Shown: positions 24,497-37,100, numbered from the stretch's first letter. The stretch is 62,000 nucleotides of DNA from Polytrichum commune (GCA_950295325.1 OX485808.1:2501-64500); one strand, 5' to 3'. Translations and numbers: made by a program. Notes: generated by a model from the sequence alone, not told the origin.

Positions 24497-26956
24497 ATTG
24501 GTTCATGCTTTCTATCATTCACAAGGGAAGGATTAGGATATGAGACTCGAAAACTCTGTCATGCTCACAATTTTTTAAAAAGGTTCCGTCAACCTAATAT
24601 CACACCATTTATATACTTATTGCAGGAAGTAGGATCGAGCTGCAAGTCGGCTGCACTGCGACCACAACATTTGTGTAGAATAAAGCATCACAACTTTCTC
24701 ATGTGTAAGTTATTTCTCTTTGTTATAGATCATGATTGTGGAGATGATAACCAAGAGACTGCCTTAATTGTGTCATCAAAGACCATAAATTACCACTGAA
24801 AAGTCATGTTTTTAAGTTCCAATTTGGTTACGCCCTCCATTGTCCTATTAGGTACTTCAATCTAAAGTTTCAAATTAAAATTTTAAAAAAGGTTACTAAA
24901 AGTAAAGCTTGAAAATAGATGTCTAAATCAAAATTTTGGAGAAAATCTAATGGATAGAATCATGTCCAATATGAATATAAATTATAATATGCTCTTAAAG
25001 TTCATTGTGCATTTGAAGGCTCCTAAGAAATAAAAATCTAGGAAAATCCAAGACTTACCGATATACACATCTACATATATACTTTCTACATATACTTTTC
25101 AATTTGGCTGGAGCTACTTTTCCAATTTTTACCACTTTAACCTTATTATAATACACAAATACTTATTGAAGATGAATTTTGCAAAAAAAATAAAAAATTT
25201 GTAAGACTTTGTTAAAATTTGTATCTTTTATTTTTTTTCAAAATAACATTTCACCAAAAATAAAATTTTAATGGATTTTTGGACTTTGCATTGTTGCTTC
25301 CTTACACCCAAAACAAGGGTGATACAATTGAACATCACCCACCCAAATTCAACACAAAAAGAAAAGTTAGCCTTGTATTGAAATAAATCTTTACAAATTG
25401 CAAGAGGTATTACCTAAGGGCTGGAACTTTTTGGCTTGCAAGAATGAGTTGCTGAAGCTAAAAGAATGAGCAAACGAGCAAGCTAGAAAGAAAATGCATG
25501 GGAAATGTAGACCAAATTTTTGTCTTTTTGATAACTTTTTGCATTCTTAGTTTATATAGATGGGCAGATGCCACTTCATAATTGAAAATCAGTGGTAAGT
25601 GCGTACATAGATCATTTAAAGATAGGATTAGTGAAAATTTAGTGACACTTACTCAAAAGACAGTTTGGCGGACCATAGTCAGTAGAAGGATGAAACTGTA
25701 ATTAACGGACTATAGGCAAGCAAGGTAGTCAGTAACCGAAACATCCCCCTCAAGAGATATATTCGGAGGAGGAAGTGGACACAAGCAGTCATAGTGAGAC
25801 TCAAGTAAGATTAAGAGAAAACAAGAACCCTCTAGGGAAGAGAGTGGTCCATCATTTTAGCTACCCGTTTTTGGTATAAGAGAAAGTTTCTCATGGGAAA
25901 GTAAAAGCTCAGCTATTTACATGAATTTTGTGTGTGCCTACTTCGGGTGATTATGTGTGTTTGTGTTTTATGTTTCGTCACTGTGAGAGGATAATGGGTT
26001 TTCCCTCGTGGTGGTGAAGTCCTCTGTTTCTGTAGTGCATTGATTGAAGAAGGTTGTTATATGAAAGGGTGTGATTATGGGTAATGAGTGCATGTGTGGC
26101 TCCTCTTGTCTGTTCGATGGAAGTAAAATGTATGTTTCTGAGTCCTTGACCTTTGTGAAAGGGTGAAGGAAGAATTTTAATGATGCGGAATTGTTCAGAT
26201 ATCTGAGATAAGTGATTGTGTGTGTGTGCATTTTCAACCTCATTACTTGTGGAAGTATGAGGGAATTGTTGTCCCGTTGTGACGAATTTAATTAATGAGT
26301 AAAATCATTTCCATGATACATGGATAGGCTGGGAGTGTATTTAGGTGTGAAAAGAGGAGTAAAAGGAAACTTTACAAACCTGTGAATGGTTCCGTGAGAA
26401 ATTTGCAATGCATACGTAAAAATAAGTTATCCCATGAGTTCAATTTATGAATACTAAATGCTGTAAATTTGAAGTACCCGGTGGAGATTCAATTACACCA
26501 CACTGTCTCTGGACTTTTGAAGGATCCAATTGATTAAAGAACCAAAAGTTTAAGTGCTATGTGACCGAATTAGTGTAAGGCAGTGTGAGTGTGTGTGAGT
26601 ATTACAATCTTGAGAAAAAAATGTAGAATGATTTCTTAAGAGAATGGATGTGAAATCCATACCCCTGGAGTAATTATGATTATGTATGCTCCCTAAGTTA
26701 CCGGATTTGTTGAGAGTTTTCTTGAGAGAAAGAGTGGAGCAAGTCATCTGTTAATACTAGGGTTAATTTTTTGTTCCCAAAACAATTGGCAATATCATTC
26801 TCTACAAGGAGAGTGACCCTTGACGGGAGTTAGCAAATACTCTATCGTCATGAACAAGGATAGAAAGCCTATGTGGTGTGACTGATAGAAATAGAAGTTG
26901 ACTTCTTAAGCATGAGCAGTGTCCAACCGAGATGTTCCACAATTAATTCCTACCAC
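24497..26956. other. AT-rich interior, no gene recognised
   Basis: AT-rich DNA with homopolymer A/T runs around 24880-25270. A GT-rich stretch (25930-26600) repeats TGTGTGTGTG-like words. CCCTCTAGGGAAGAGAGTGG at about 25830 resembles CCTCTCGGGAAGAGAGTGAC at about 19978, so both may be pieces of one dispersed repeat. No coding region is supported. Confidence 0.4.
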
Positions 26957-27063
26957 AAAGGGGTCTGAATTTGGATTTATTTAGGGCCCCGCTGAAAATA
27001 GGTATACAAAACATGAACGGGTTTGGACACACTTAGGTATGAATGCGGTTGATGGGTCGGTGG

Positions 27064-28183
27064 CAGGGCTGTTTTTTCACAAAGTTTTTACCCGTCCACG
27101 TCCCAAAACCTCGAATTGAAAGGCAAAAAAAATTGCAACCCGTCCCAAAACCGGTAATTTCAAAACCAACCCGTCCATGGAAAGGTTGAAGAAAAAACAA
27201 CCCGTCCCAAAACCGGTAATTTCTAAACCAACCCGTCCATGAAAAGGTTAAAGGAAAAAACAAATCAATAAAGATAACCCGAAAGATGTCGGCATGTGAT
27301 TGGTGCACTTGCCACTTGGAAACAATAGTATCTTACTATCTTCGTTCATTTCTGCTTTTTCTATTATAATTACCAATTTGCCAGCCTGCCACTGCCCCAT
27401 TTTGTCTGTTTGTCCACAGACTAGTTCAGAGAAACTGAACTAGACTCAGTCACTCAAACTCAGTCACTCAAACTCAACCGGTTCATTTGAAACTAACTCG
27501 AATTCAAGAAGTTGGAGAGTGCCGCTGGAACAATCTCCTCCTGCAATCTTGAACTTCAACAGGTGTTTTCTCAAACTCAACCGGTTCATTTGAAACTAAC
27601 TCGAATTCAAGAAGTTGAAGAGTGCCGCTGGAACAATCTTCTCCTGCAATCTTGAACTTCAACAGTGTTTTCATGTGCAAATATTCCAGTTGAAAACATC
27701 GATTGGAATGCAGTGATGCTTGTTTGGAGAAACATGAAGGATAGGAGAATCCATCCACTTCTTTGAAGGGTAAGTAGCTCTTTATTTTTGAACTTTTTAA
27801 CATGTTTATATATACTAATTCTTATTCAATTACTAAGTTTACCTTCAATTGTAATCTTTGACATTATGTTAAAAAGGTTCTAAATTTTGTGGTTGATGAC
27901 TTAATGTATCCAGGTGAATCAAGCACTTCAAGATTGATAGTTTGATTGGGTATTAGTGGTTTGATTGCATTATGCTTATATTCACATGTCATATATGACA
28001 TAACGTAATTGATATTTGTACCATTTTTTTTAATTAAAAAAATGTTATTTCTAGAACCCGTCCAAAGTGAATTTGACACGTCCCAAAACCGGTTCATTTT
28101 CTAAGAACCCGTCCACTAGAAATGTTTTTTTTTTATGAACATGTCCCTAGACATGTTAGGGACCTTGTGAAAAAACACCCCTG
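27064..28183. mobile_element. hAT-type non-autonomous element, 1120 bp
   Basis: It begins CAGGGCTGTTTTTTCACAAA and ends TTGTGAAAAAACACCCCTG, which are inverted termini of about 20 bp. It is flanked by the exact 8-bp duplication GTCGGTGG (27056-27063 and 28184-28191). CAGGG-type ends and an 8-bp target duplication are diagnostic of hAT elements. The inside repeats ACCCGTCC and AAAACCGGT words in both orientations near each end and has no transposase, so the element is non-autonomous. The left arm keeps the unoccupied site. Confidence 0.92.
27467..27672. repeat. 103-bp direct duplication inside the hAT element
   Basis: A unit starting CTCAAACTCAACCGG at 27467 is repeated at 27570 with only a few differences (for example GTTGGAGAG against GTTGAAGAG). 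It covers the stretch through CTTGAACTTCAACAG. It is a local tandem duplication in the middle of the non-autonomous element. Confidence 0.88.
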
Positions 28184-29864
28184 GTCGGTGGAATCAATTA
28201 TGATTTATTTAGGGTCCGACTAAATTATAGGTGAATAGTGTGATCTATTTCAGGGATGGATGAATGCAGGAGGTACGAAATAGTTAGTTCAGTCCGAGGC
28301 ACATTTAGGTATGAATCAGATAGGTTGGTATTGTGGCGGATTCGGTTTTCTTTCATTGGTTTAGGAGCAAACTTTGAATGGAATGGAACAGAACGGAACA
28401 CACTGGGGTGTCACTCCGAAACCCTGGTAATTGGTGGAATTTATGGTCGGATTGGGGGGGGGGGGGAAAGGAGGTTTGGATCTTCTTCACCTATTTACAG
28501 TTTTGATGTGTTTCGGACCCGATTAAAAAAAGGTATCGATGTTGATCTATTTGGGAGCTTGGGGTATTTACGAGGGGATTAGGAAAAGGTGTGGAGTGGA
28601 AGCAATTACGGGTTTCGTGTGTTTAGGAGCGGATTAGAAAAAAGGTGGGGATGTTGATGTAAAATATATGATGGGATGAAAAAGACGGTTGGATGTTGAT
28701 CTGTTTAGGGATAGCAGGGGTATTTAGAGAGGAGTAAATAGATATTGCTATAACGTAATAAAGCCAGCCCAAAGAAATATATATAAATTATAATGTATTA
28801 TTTTCAAAAATAATGCTTACATCATGTATAGCGAGTAAGATGTAAGGATATAACCTTACTACCCATTCTTTTTAACTATAAGTGAATTTAAGTAGGCATT
28901 ATTTTCATAAAATTATTTCTTGATAATACCAATCATATTAAACGATCATTATATAATGTGGATAACTTTCATCTAACAAAAATTGCTCACATTTTTTATT
29001 TTTTATTAAACCTAAAGTGAAGGTTCAACCTTGGAAGAATTCTACATCCTATCAACCCTAAGATTGAACATTGAGGGACTCCTTAATTCACTTGGCATAC
29101 CCAGGACTCAACTGTGGTAAGAGATTGAAGTCCCAAATGTTGGATTCAACCTTGGGATATTCTAACATCTTAGGTTGAATTTACTTTGAACACGAAACCA
29201 AGTAATCTTAAAGTTTGGATGTAATAAGAATGAAATCTTAATATCCAAAGTTGAGCATTAGTATACCATTATTTAACAAGACATCAAATGTAACTATAGT
29301 TTAATAGTTATATTTAACTTCACATTTAAGAGAGTATTGTGTGACATCATCTTTCTGTACATTTAAAAATCAAATCCATGTAGCCTGAAATACAAACCTA
29401 ATGATGGACCTAGGAAATATTGAAGTTGATTGTGATTTTGTAAAAATGAATATATAACAATAAAACATAATATCATAATAATATCAATATCATTACATTA
29501 TGATAGGATTAAAAATTTTATTTATATATTTATAATACATTATAATATGATAATATGATATATAATCATATTCATATGATAATGAAGACATGGTAGGCTT
29601 TCAACCAATAATAAACCACCTTAAAGAATTGGTTATTTATAATCAATGCAATAATAAAAATGGAAGTTGGAAATGACTTTGTCAATGTAGTTAAACTTGT
29701 CATAAGCATTTTTAATACATTTCTAAGAGTTATATTTATATTTCAAGTAGTAACACTTGAGCTATAAGAAGATTGACTCAAGAACATGTATTTTCTACAT
29801 TATTTTTCACACTTATTTTAACTTATGAAATAAGTGATTTATGCAAAATAACATACTTATGATG

Positions 29865-32166
29865 ATAGTATTGACACAAGTATATGTATGAATGATTTGA
29901 GATTGAAGTTAATATACTACATAATTTATAAAGTGAACCATGAGTTCTTACATTATGCGAAAAACTTAATTCAAACTTTCAGATAATTCTTTCGTCATCA
30001 ACAAATAATGATAATGATTCCTATGGTTTAGTTTTGAATGATATGGATTGAACTTTAGGATATTAATACATCTCTAAAAAATCACTTTATTTTAGTTGTT
30101 CTCACGGGCAATGACCCTTACATTGAGAGTAGAGATAATGAAGGTTGAGATCGTATTAACTCCAAAGATTTATATTCAAATCATAAGGAGAAAAAAAGGT
30201 TAATACTTTTTTTTGAGGATTACGATCGAGCATGTTAATGAAACATGATATTCTCAAGCGATTATAAATTAACACGATCTTATGTTGTGAGTCTTCTCAG
30301 ATTATTGTAAAGGAACGGCCCATGGTGTTCATCAAGAGGTTATCATTTTCCTTTATTCAATCAAGGAAGGGAGGAAATGGATCACTAAGCAAGTGGCCCT
30401 TAAGAAGCCGATTCCGCAGAAATGGCGGAATGAAATTCCCCTTTGCACCTCGTTTAAGTGGAATATCATATGGCACAAAGCTAAGGCACAAAAAGAGGTT
30501 GTATTTCTCTGGTCAATCATCCCCAAGGCTATGGCGGTTAACAAGAAACGTAGAAAATCCTCGGGGGGGGGGGGGTCACTCCCTCTTATAATAATGCATG
30601 CATGTGTGCTTAGGACTTGTTTATTGGGGGGCTATTTACCTTGCACAAAATATTATAAGGTATGGTTTTTTCAAAATAATGATAAATGCTTGTATTTTAA
30701 TACACCCTACCAGTAATTATAATTTTTGAGGGAATCATTTTAAAAAAAACCATATTTTACTTATATTGCCAAAGACAATTGGAAAGAAGATTGCAATTCA
30801 AACAATGCGCTGAAATTTTCCCTCCCGGCACGTAGGTAGAGAATATTAACTCCACATTGGATAGATTGGTTCAGTAATGTTCAAGTCAGCCAGCCTGCAA
30901 AGTCATCCATCCAAACTTTTTCAAAAGAAAATTACCTCTTTTCATCCACTAGCATAGACCCTACCCTAGACCGGTTACCCTTAGTAATTGTTTCCACGTT
31001 ATTTTACATGTACTGACTTGATAAAAACAGACCATTGTATGTGATGGTAGTTTACATGTAAACATGTTTCATTATTTAAAAACCCCTTATATTATAAGTA
31101 CATTTTTTGCAAAATTTATCTACAATAAATATATTAAACCCTTTTTTTATTGCACGTTGTTTCTACAATTTTCGCCAGTGACCCCCCTAAGGAAAAATCT
31201 TGGCAGAGATTGACAAAGTTGCCCTCACTGTGGCCCAAAGTCAATAGAATGAGTAGAACATAGGTCCTACAACAATCCACTCACTCAACAAGGGTGGCAG
31301 TATGCTACCAATATCATTAATGTGGCCTTCCTCCATTCTCTGAATGGGCGCCGCTCTCTCTTATCTTACATCTTTGCCGAATCTCTCAATATGGCCATCA
31401 TTCTCCATGGATATTTCGATTGCTTCCTCATTTGCAAGCAAGTGATTTCCAACTTGATCACCGTCATAACACAAAGATGATTTGGAAGATTTTTCCACAA
31501 CAACCTTCGTAGGGCTTTCATTTCTACCATTTGGACGCATCTCCAAATAATTTTCAATATTTGTGCTATCCTTCATAAATATCATATTTCTATTTTTTAT
31601 GATTTTTTAATTTACAAACACATTAGCCTATAGGCCTTAGGTCCCCCAAAATAACCCCTAAACGCCATACTTTTGTTACAATAATCTGTTGAACCTCTAA
31701 AGGTAGCGTCTTCATCCTAGCCTCTAGTGGGGATCGTGTGGACATTGTTTGTGTTAAGAATCTGTCCCAAGGAAACCTACTCCATTTATGAAGATGAGTT
31801 TCCTTGGGTTTCCAAAATGTAAATCTAGCATTTAACTGTGGTTCCACCAGTTCGGCAACCGGTTGTGCTCTCTCACTTAATTCGACAACTAAGATAAGAA
31901 GGGCCACATTACACTTCCAGGAATCCTTTACACCAGATTCCCAGGGCCACATTAAGTGTGACCTACAAATCTTTTACTAAGATTATATCATGTTCTTTGC
32001 CTGAGTCTAAGTAGAGATAAATTATAAGAATAGTTCAAGACTTATTCCCAATTTACTTCTCTTGCTCTTGACTTCGTCGCAAACAAGATATGTCTTAGGT
32101 TAATTGGCAAGTGAACTAGTGATATCTGTCAACACCTAATTTTCTACATTCTGACGACCGTAGCCT
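29865..32166. other. Repeat-rich intergenic DNA with retroelement debris
   Basis: AT-rich sequence flanking the 17-kb structure on the right. It includes a LINE-like fragment (separate entry) and a G12 tract at about 30566. On the minus strand, 31952-31361 has two open stretches (ending LGVILGDLRPIG and GHIERFGKDVR) that lie where the internal region of the LTR element at 32188 would be. I cannot match them to a named gag domain. Confidence 0.45.
30380..30560 (+). pseudogene. Retrotransposon fragment, zf-RVT-like
   Basis: A plus-strand reading from about 30393 gives KKPIPQKWRNEIPLCTSFKW followed by IIWHKAKAQKEVVFLWSIIP and KAMAVNKKRRK. 'IW...K...FLW...KAVAVN.WR' is the pattern of the C-terminal zinc-binding region after plant non-LTR reverse transcriptases. 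The cysteine part is lost at the G12 tract. It is a short remnant without reverse transcriptase or endonuclease. Confidence 0.5.
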
Positions 32167-32184
32167 TCCCCGGCAGCGGCGCCA
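32167..32184 (-). other. Retrotransposon primer-binding site
   Basis: On the minus strand the sequence is TGGCGCCGCTGCCGGGGA, three bases after the LTR end. It is almost the same as the TGGCGCCGTTGCCGGGGA primer-binding site seen in many plant LTR retrotransposons. Together with the adjoining TG at 32188 it sets the element's orientation as minus strand, with its internal region toward lower coordinates. Confidence 0.75.
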
Positions 32185-32187
32185 AAA

Positions 32188-33090
32188 TGTAGTTAGTTTT
32201 TGAGATTGGGTTCTAATTAAGAAAACCATACATGGAAGACTAAATGAGTGTCAGATTGAACTATAGATTGTCACAATTAGGTTCATTGACGGATCACAAG
32301 GGTTACCGAATGAAATAAAAATAACATACTTATAAGGTCTGGCTACTTAAGTGTACTCGGGAATTAATTGTCTTAAGCTTAATGAATGTGAGGGCACTCA
32401 ATCCAGTACATACATCAAGGCAGTCTCTCTCCTCACAACCCAACCAAAGAGATTTTAATATACTCAGTATGAAATCACAACACATAGAGTCTCGGCTCAA
32501 CCATAGTCTTTTGAGAACACAGTGTCAAGTATCCGAACCAGGGCCAAAACCACAGGTTAGCATGAGTAACCACAACATATATCCAGTCATCTTCAAAAGG
32601 ATAAGTTAACTTAGTTTCTTAGATGAAATTGCATAAAACATCTTTTAAGTCATTATACTTGTGTTAACTTATAAATTCCAACAAAAGCCTAGTTACTAGA
32701 AACGAGAACTAAGAACGGCCTAAGTGAATGGGGACCTAAGTAACCGAGCGAGCGTACCAGTGACCAGAGCCTTAGCCACACGGTTGCATAGTCTGAATAA
32801 CCCAGCATCCAATAGCAGCTCCATGCAACAATCACAAGGTGATCACTACAGGGAAGTCCAATGTCTAATTACCATGTCAAAGTCCAAGTATACTCGAAAG
32901 AGAATGGGTAAGACCCACCTTATATACTTGCCTCTCAGCCCCCACCCAAACCATATGGGTTTAAAGCGCCTTGCTTCCCCTCACTAACTAGTAGCCCTTG
33001 CTCTCACTTCTGCTTCTTCTCCTAGTTACCAGATTATCAACTCAACTCTAAGTTGATTGCTCCAAGGCACTCCAACCAACTTCTCTGTCA
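32188..33090 (-). mobile_element. 5' LTR of a truncated LTR retrotransposon
   Basis: On the plus strand it runs from TGTAGTTAGTTTTTGAG to a likely ...TTCTCTGTCA end, about 0.9 kb. The primer-binding site adjoins its low-coordinate end, so this is the 5' LTR of a minus-strand element. It shares order and wording with the LTR-like repeats at 16443 and 22350. No second LTR, polypurine tract or intact gag/pol was found, so the element is truncated. The outer border coincides with the start of the copied VPS35L segment at 33089, so the exact end is uncertain by a few bases. Confidence 0.7.
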
Positions 33091-33202
33091 TGAATATGTC
33101 ATGACAACTTGCAAATAGTGCAGATTCCCCTATTAACTGACAATTTGGAACTCTTGAACCAGCTCTGGACCTCATTCTTCCATGCATTGAGCAGAGCAAT
33201 TG
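33089..33202 (-). repeat. 114-bp copy of VPS35L exon 10/intron 9
   Basis: This is nearly identical to 37973-38086 (one difference seen, T against C at the splice site). It contains the first 20 bases of VPS35L exon 10 and the adjoining end of intron 9, in the same orientation as the gene. It lies about 1 kb beyond the gene's stop codon and directly against the LTR. The copied acceptor reads ...TTTGCAAG in place of TTTGCAG|G. It cannot be an exon here. Confidence 0.93.
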
Positions 33203-34165
33203 CGAATCTGGAATTGTTGTTGTTGTTTCTGGAGCCACAGGTGTGGCCATGGTATACTACATCATTCTTGTTGTCAACCACTTTAGTTTGCACTTCTAAC
33301 CACATGCCTCTGTACATCAAGTTAGAATGGGACAAGGTTTTGGAGTTTCAAAAATTCAAATTATGTGAGGCCTTGAAGTAGTTTGGAACCATCTGTGTTG
33401 TTTCCCAGATATTTGTCCAATAAAACCCTACTGATAATATGCTATTGGCTGAAGAACCTTCCAAAACTTGGAGACTTTTTGGCAGGGCTAAATGTCAGAA
33501 GATTTATCTAAAGCCTCATCTTAGTGGTCTGCAGGGGACACAATCAAGTACGTTGGTGATCTACAGGAGAGATGCAAAATCAGGTGTCTGGTGGACAGCG
33601 ATTGAGCAAATGCAGGAGGTTGTTCTGCCAGTACTGGTGATAGTTGTTGGAATCTTCTGCAGTATTGCATCTCTCACAAGTCACGACCCTGTAATCATGT
33701 TCAACATGTTCTAAAATGATGATGTTCAGATCTCTAAAGGGAGTCAAGACTTGGTTGGCAGTGTTATCCAATGAACAAACACTACTAATTCAAACTTCTT
33801 TCAGCTTTGTTCATTCAATCTGGAAGCATCCTCTACATTGTGCATTTCCTCCCTCTCCCAAGTTTTGTGCTCATGATATCCTCTCACTCAACAAAATACA
33901 TAAGCACCTAAAAGTATGGGCAAGGTGCAAGGATGACATTCAAATTTGTGGTAGAAATGTGGAAATTATTGTTAGCCTCTCTGCCTACTCTCAATCCTTG
34001 TGATGTAAGGACACCTAAACACGGCAACAAGGTGTCTAATGAAAACAATAAGAGCATGAAATATGTGGACTTGACAAAGCAAATGCCTCTGTAAAGGCCA
34101 TTGACAGCTGAGTGCAGTCACCTCTTGGCTTTTCGATTGTATATTACGTAGTCACATGAAACTAT
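33203..34165. other. Intergenic DNA downstream of VPS35L
   Basis: This contains the presumed 3' untranslated region of VPS35L nearest 34165. Open frames occur on both strands at 33439-33771 (for example a minus-strand reading ending LLHLLNRCPPDT), but I recognise no domain. They could be remnants of a retroelement or captured gene. Confidence 0.4.
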
Positions 34166-37100
34166 TCATGATATGATTACATCCCCTTTCCTTTGAGCAT
34201 AATCTAACGTCACTTGCAAGTAATTGTCACTCTCTGGTAGGGAAGCTGATGCTTTGCGCAGAAACTCACTGCAACGAGTCCTCGTATCAACATCCACCTG
34301 CAATAGATGTAGTAACCCAAATGTGAGAATATTCACATACCCTTCCAACCTACTTAGCTCTCTATTCAATCTACTCCATTGGAATCACCAAAAGCCATTA
34401 AATTCGTCTCATGCAACTTACCTTGAAGGCTGTGACAAGGGCATTGCATGCATCGAGGTATTGATAGCCCCTTTGTACCTGCACCAGTAAAGCACCCCCT
34501 TCATGAACCTGGTAACAGTTGGGAAACGTGACATCGTAGATCTCTCGATTTTCAGCTTCGGTGACAGATTACTGCAACAATTTCCCGATGTAGTTCTCAA
34601 CTCATGGTGGTTTTTTCTTATCTTCTTATTAGGGGACTATGCTGATATGATCTTAGTGAGGTGGGGTTCAGGTGCCTAATGTTACCTTATCGCTAGCATG
34701 GTCCAGAGACATCACCACCATGTCCACAACATTGGCAGTAATTTCTGCCAACTCTTCCTGGTATAAAGGGTCTTCGTAATAGAGCACATCATTGCTATCT
34801 ACCTGCAGATAAGCCCCAAGAGATAAAAATAACAGAAAGCAGGCCCACAACCATGAAATCCTAAAAGGCCATACATGGAAAGCAAAATTTGTCCAATTTG
34901 AAATTCTGCAGAATATAAACTTAAACCATGCACTATGAATAAAAGTAATGTATACATAAGAACAAACAAGAAAAATGGCATAACTGGAGACAGAAGCAAG
35001 CTTACATGGTCACCAATAACAGGCTGAAGTCCTTTTACTTGACCAACTGCTGCAAGCATGCATATAATTCCACATAGGACACGTACTTTCCCTCGTCCAG
35101 ATGCCAATCTGTGCCACCATTGACCTTCCCAATTAGCATCATGTGTAGTCTATGTAGCACGTGTTCCCAAAAAAGTCCTAAAAGCACACAGTAGAGGATG
35201 TTCTTGCACTAGCGCCCCCACCTGATTGCACTCTACACATAAGGTTTGTTATGTAACTATTCCATTAGATAATTCCATTAGATAATTAGAAAGACTTACC
35301 CAGGCTTAGAGTCAAGAAGGCCAAGAATTCCTCTCAGGATGTAGAATGCACCAAGTTCCGGGTGACCTGTATCATTCATATGGACATGTCAGAAGGCATC
35401 TCATACTGACTGTCAATAGTAGAAAACTTGCATCGAATTCAACTACGAGATCAATTCCTTTTGTCATACAATACAAACTAGTGAATTGATCAGCTAAATT
35501 CTGGAGAATCAACTACTCGATCATGCACCTGGATTGAAGGAGTGCTTCTGAAAATAACAAGTGGCACTAGACTGGTGACCTACCTGGCATAAAAACCAGA
35601 AATGATACCAGCTTCTGCAAGAAGCTAGAGATAGCTTCCTCGTACTCCTTAACCTTCAAACCTGAATACCACTAGTGAAACTAAAGAGAATGGTCGTGAA
35701 GTCATGAGAAAGCATCTGTGTAGTGAAACTTGTTGCAATGTCGTTAGCTACAAGCTAAATAAAACAACATCCCATCAAGACAACTTTGCAATAAAAAGTA
35801 TTTCAACCCCTCATGATTACAAAAAATGAATAGTTACCATCGCCATTTGAGTTGTCTTGTAAGCACATGAGTGCACTCTTGACCAACCCTTCCGTGTGTG
35901 ACAACAACCCATTCATCAGAGCTGCCTGGAATGCCACACCACAAGAAGATTTTTGTTCAATTTCGGTGTCATAGTAATGACAACTCCTACCTATTGTTAG
36001 ACCATGTTAGTGTTCTATTATGCAACTCCATGAAGGTTGGTCTTGATATTGCAGTGTACCCTCACCTCTGCTGTCTCAAGAAAAAGATGCATCCGCTGAA
36101 TTACGCTGGTGATAGATGGGATGGTGATTCCATTGAAAGTGAGACAAGCCTTTACAAAATCCTTTGTCTGCTTGCTAGGAGAGACCTTTGCAAATTGCAA
36201 CGCTGTGATAGCCAACCGATTACTAATGTGCACCACCGTTTCCTGAACAAAGTCCAACATATTATAAGATCCCATTATAGATGTGGTATACCTCTTCCAG
36301 GTGATACAAAATGCAATGAGATCAGCAACCATGAACACAAACAATATTGTCTGCCAAAATCTACCAAAGAGTGCACAAGCAAATCAACCACTTCTTCAGC
36401 CTAATGAGTCATACATAAGATAGGTGAAGAGAAGATCAGAAGAAAAGGTACCATAGGCAAGCCATAACTAGCAACAAGATTGATACAGATGGACTCTACA
36501 GAACATTGCAGACTGGTAGAAGACTAGCTCATGCAAATTTCTAAAGAATACAGATAAGAGAAGCTTGCACGTACTCGAATAAGGTCCATGTTCCCAAATG
36601 TGGCCCTGCATTCAACAAGAAACTCAAGGTGCTGCTCTAGATCAAGTCCATAGTCTACCTGCAAAAGCACTTCCATGCCTGTCAATGCCAAGAAACTTGA
36701 CAGCAATAATCCTCAAAAGTGATCACAGTAGCACATCAGAAGCAAACGCACTCTCTATACCTCCAATATTTACAACTGATTCAAGAATATCGACCCACCA
36801 GCTGCACAAGCCGAGCAATGAGGCGGGTGATTTGACGGCGTTCATCATCACTGCTCAAGCTGTCAAGAGAGTCATGCAGAACACGCCCTTGCTCTAAAAC
36901 AATGTGCCGGGTGACAGGATCAATGATCTTCTGATTGGTTCTGTACATTATTTTGAAAGTGAGAAAAACAAGACTTTCTAGGAGAAATTAGTGCTCAATA
37001 GAGTACAACTGTGGCACTAATGACATGCATCCATACTCAATGTAGAGTGACATCTTCAGACATGCACTTGGTCCAGGATTGCAGATTGCAACTATGCAGA

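Larger units (their letters stand above)
12777..29864. mobile_element. Candidate 17.1-kb element with very long inverted arms
   Basis: The two ends are inverted copies. The left end begins CATCATAAGTA at 12777, and the right end finishes TACTTATGATG at 29864. The arms match over about 1.77 kb once later insertions are removed. The interior (15193-26956) holds LTR-like repeats, a broken TIR-NLR fragment and decayed sequence, but I could not recognise a transposase. I find no convincing target-site duplication at the outer ends (left flank ...AAAACC, right flank ATAGTATTG). It could be a non-autonomous long-TIR (foldback or MULE-like) element, or an inverted segmental duplication. The sequence supports the inverted-arm structure strongly and the label 'transposon' only moderately. 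Confidence 0.6.
26957..29864 (-). repeat. Right inverted arm of the 17-kb structure
   Basis: This arm mirrors the left arm from AAAGGGGTCTGAATTTGG at 26957 to TACTTATGATG at 29864. It is interrupted by a 1120-bp hAT-type element (27064-28183). Without it the arm is about 1790 bp, the same size as the left arm without its own insertion. The open frame at 28256-28582 lies inside the arm and has a decayed counterpart in the left arm around 14040-14370. It shows no recognisable domain and I do not call it a gene. Confidence 0.92.

Noticed and set aside
28256-28582. 108-codon open frame in the right inverted arm as a gene
   Set aside because: The left-arm counterpart is broken, a long G run lies inside the frame, and no domain is visible.
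34479-34559. Extension of VPS35L exon 21 upstream to the acceptor at about 34575
   Set aside because: In the required phase it starts with a stop (TAA). The acceptor before GTACAAAGG at 34478 gives a clean 19-codon exon in phase.
36243-36344. Open frame continuing above VPS35L exon 15 to an ATG at 36344
   Set aside because: It is intron sequence read through the acceptor. Family similarity starts at [11 protein letters not shown] (36242).
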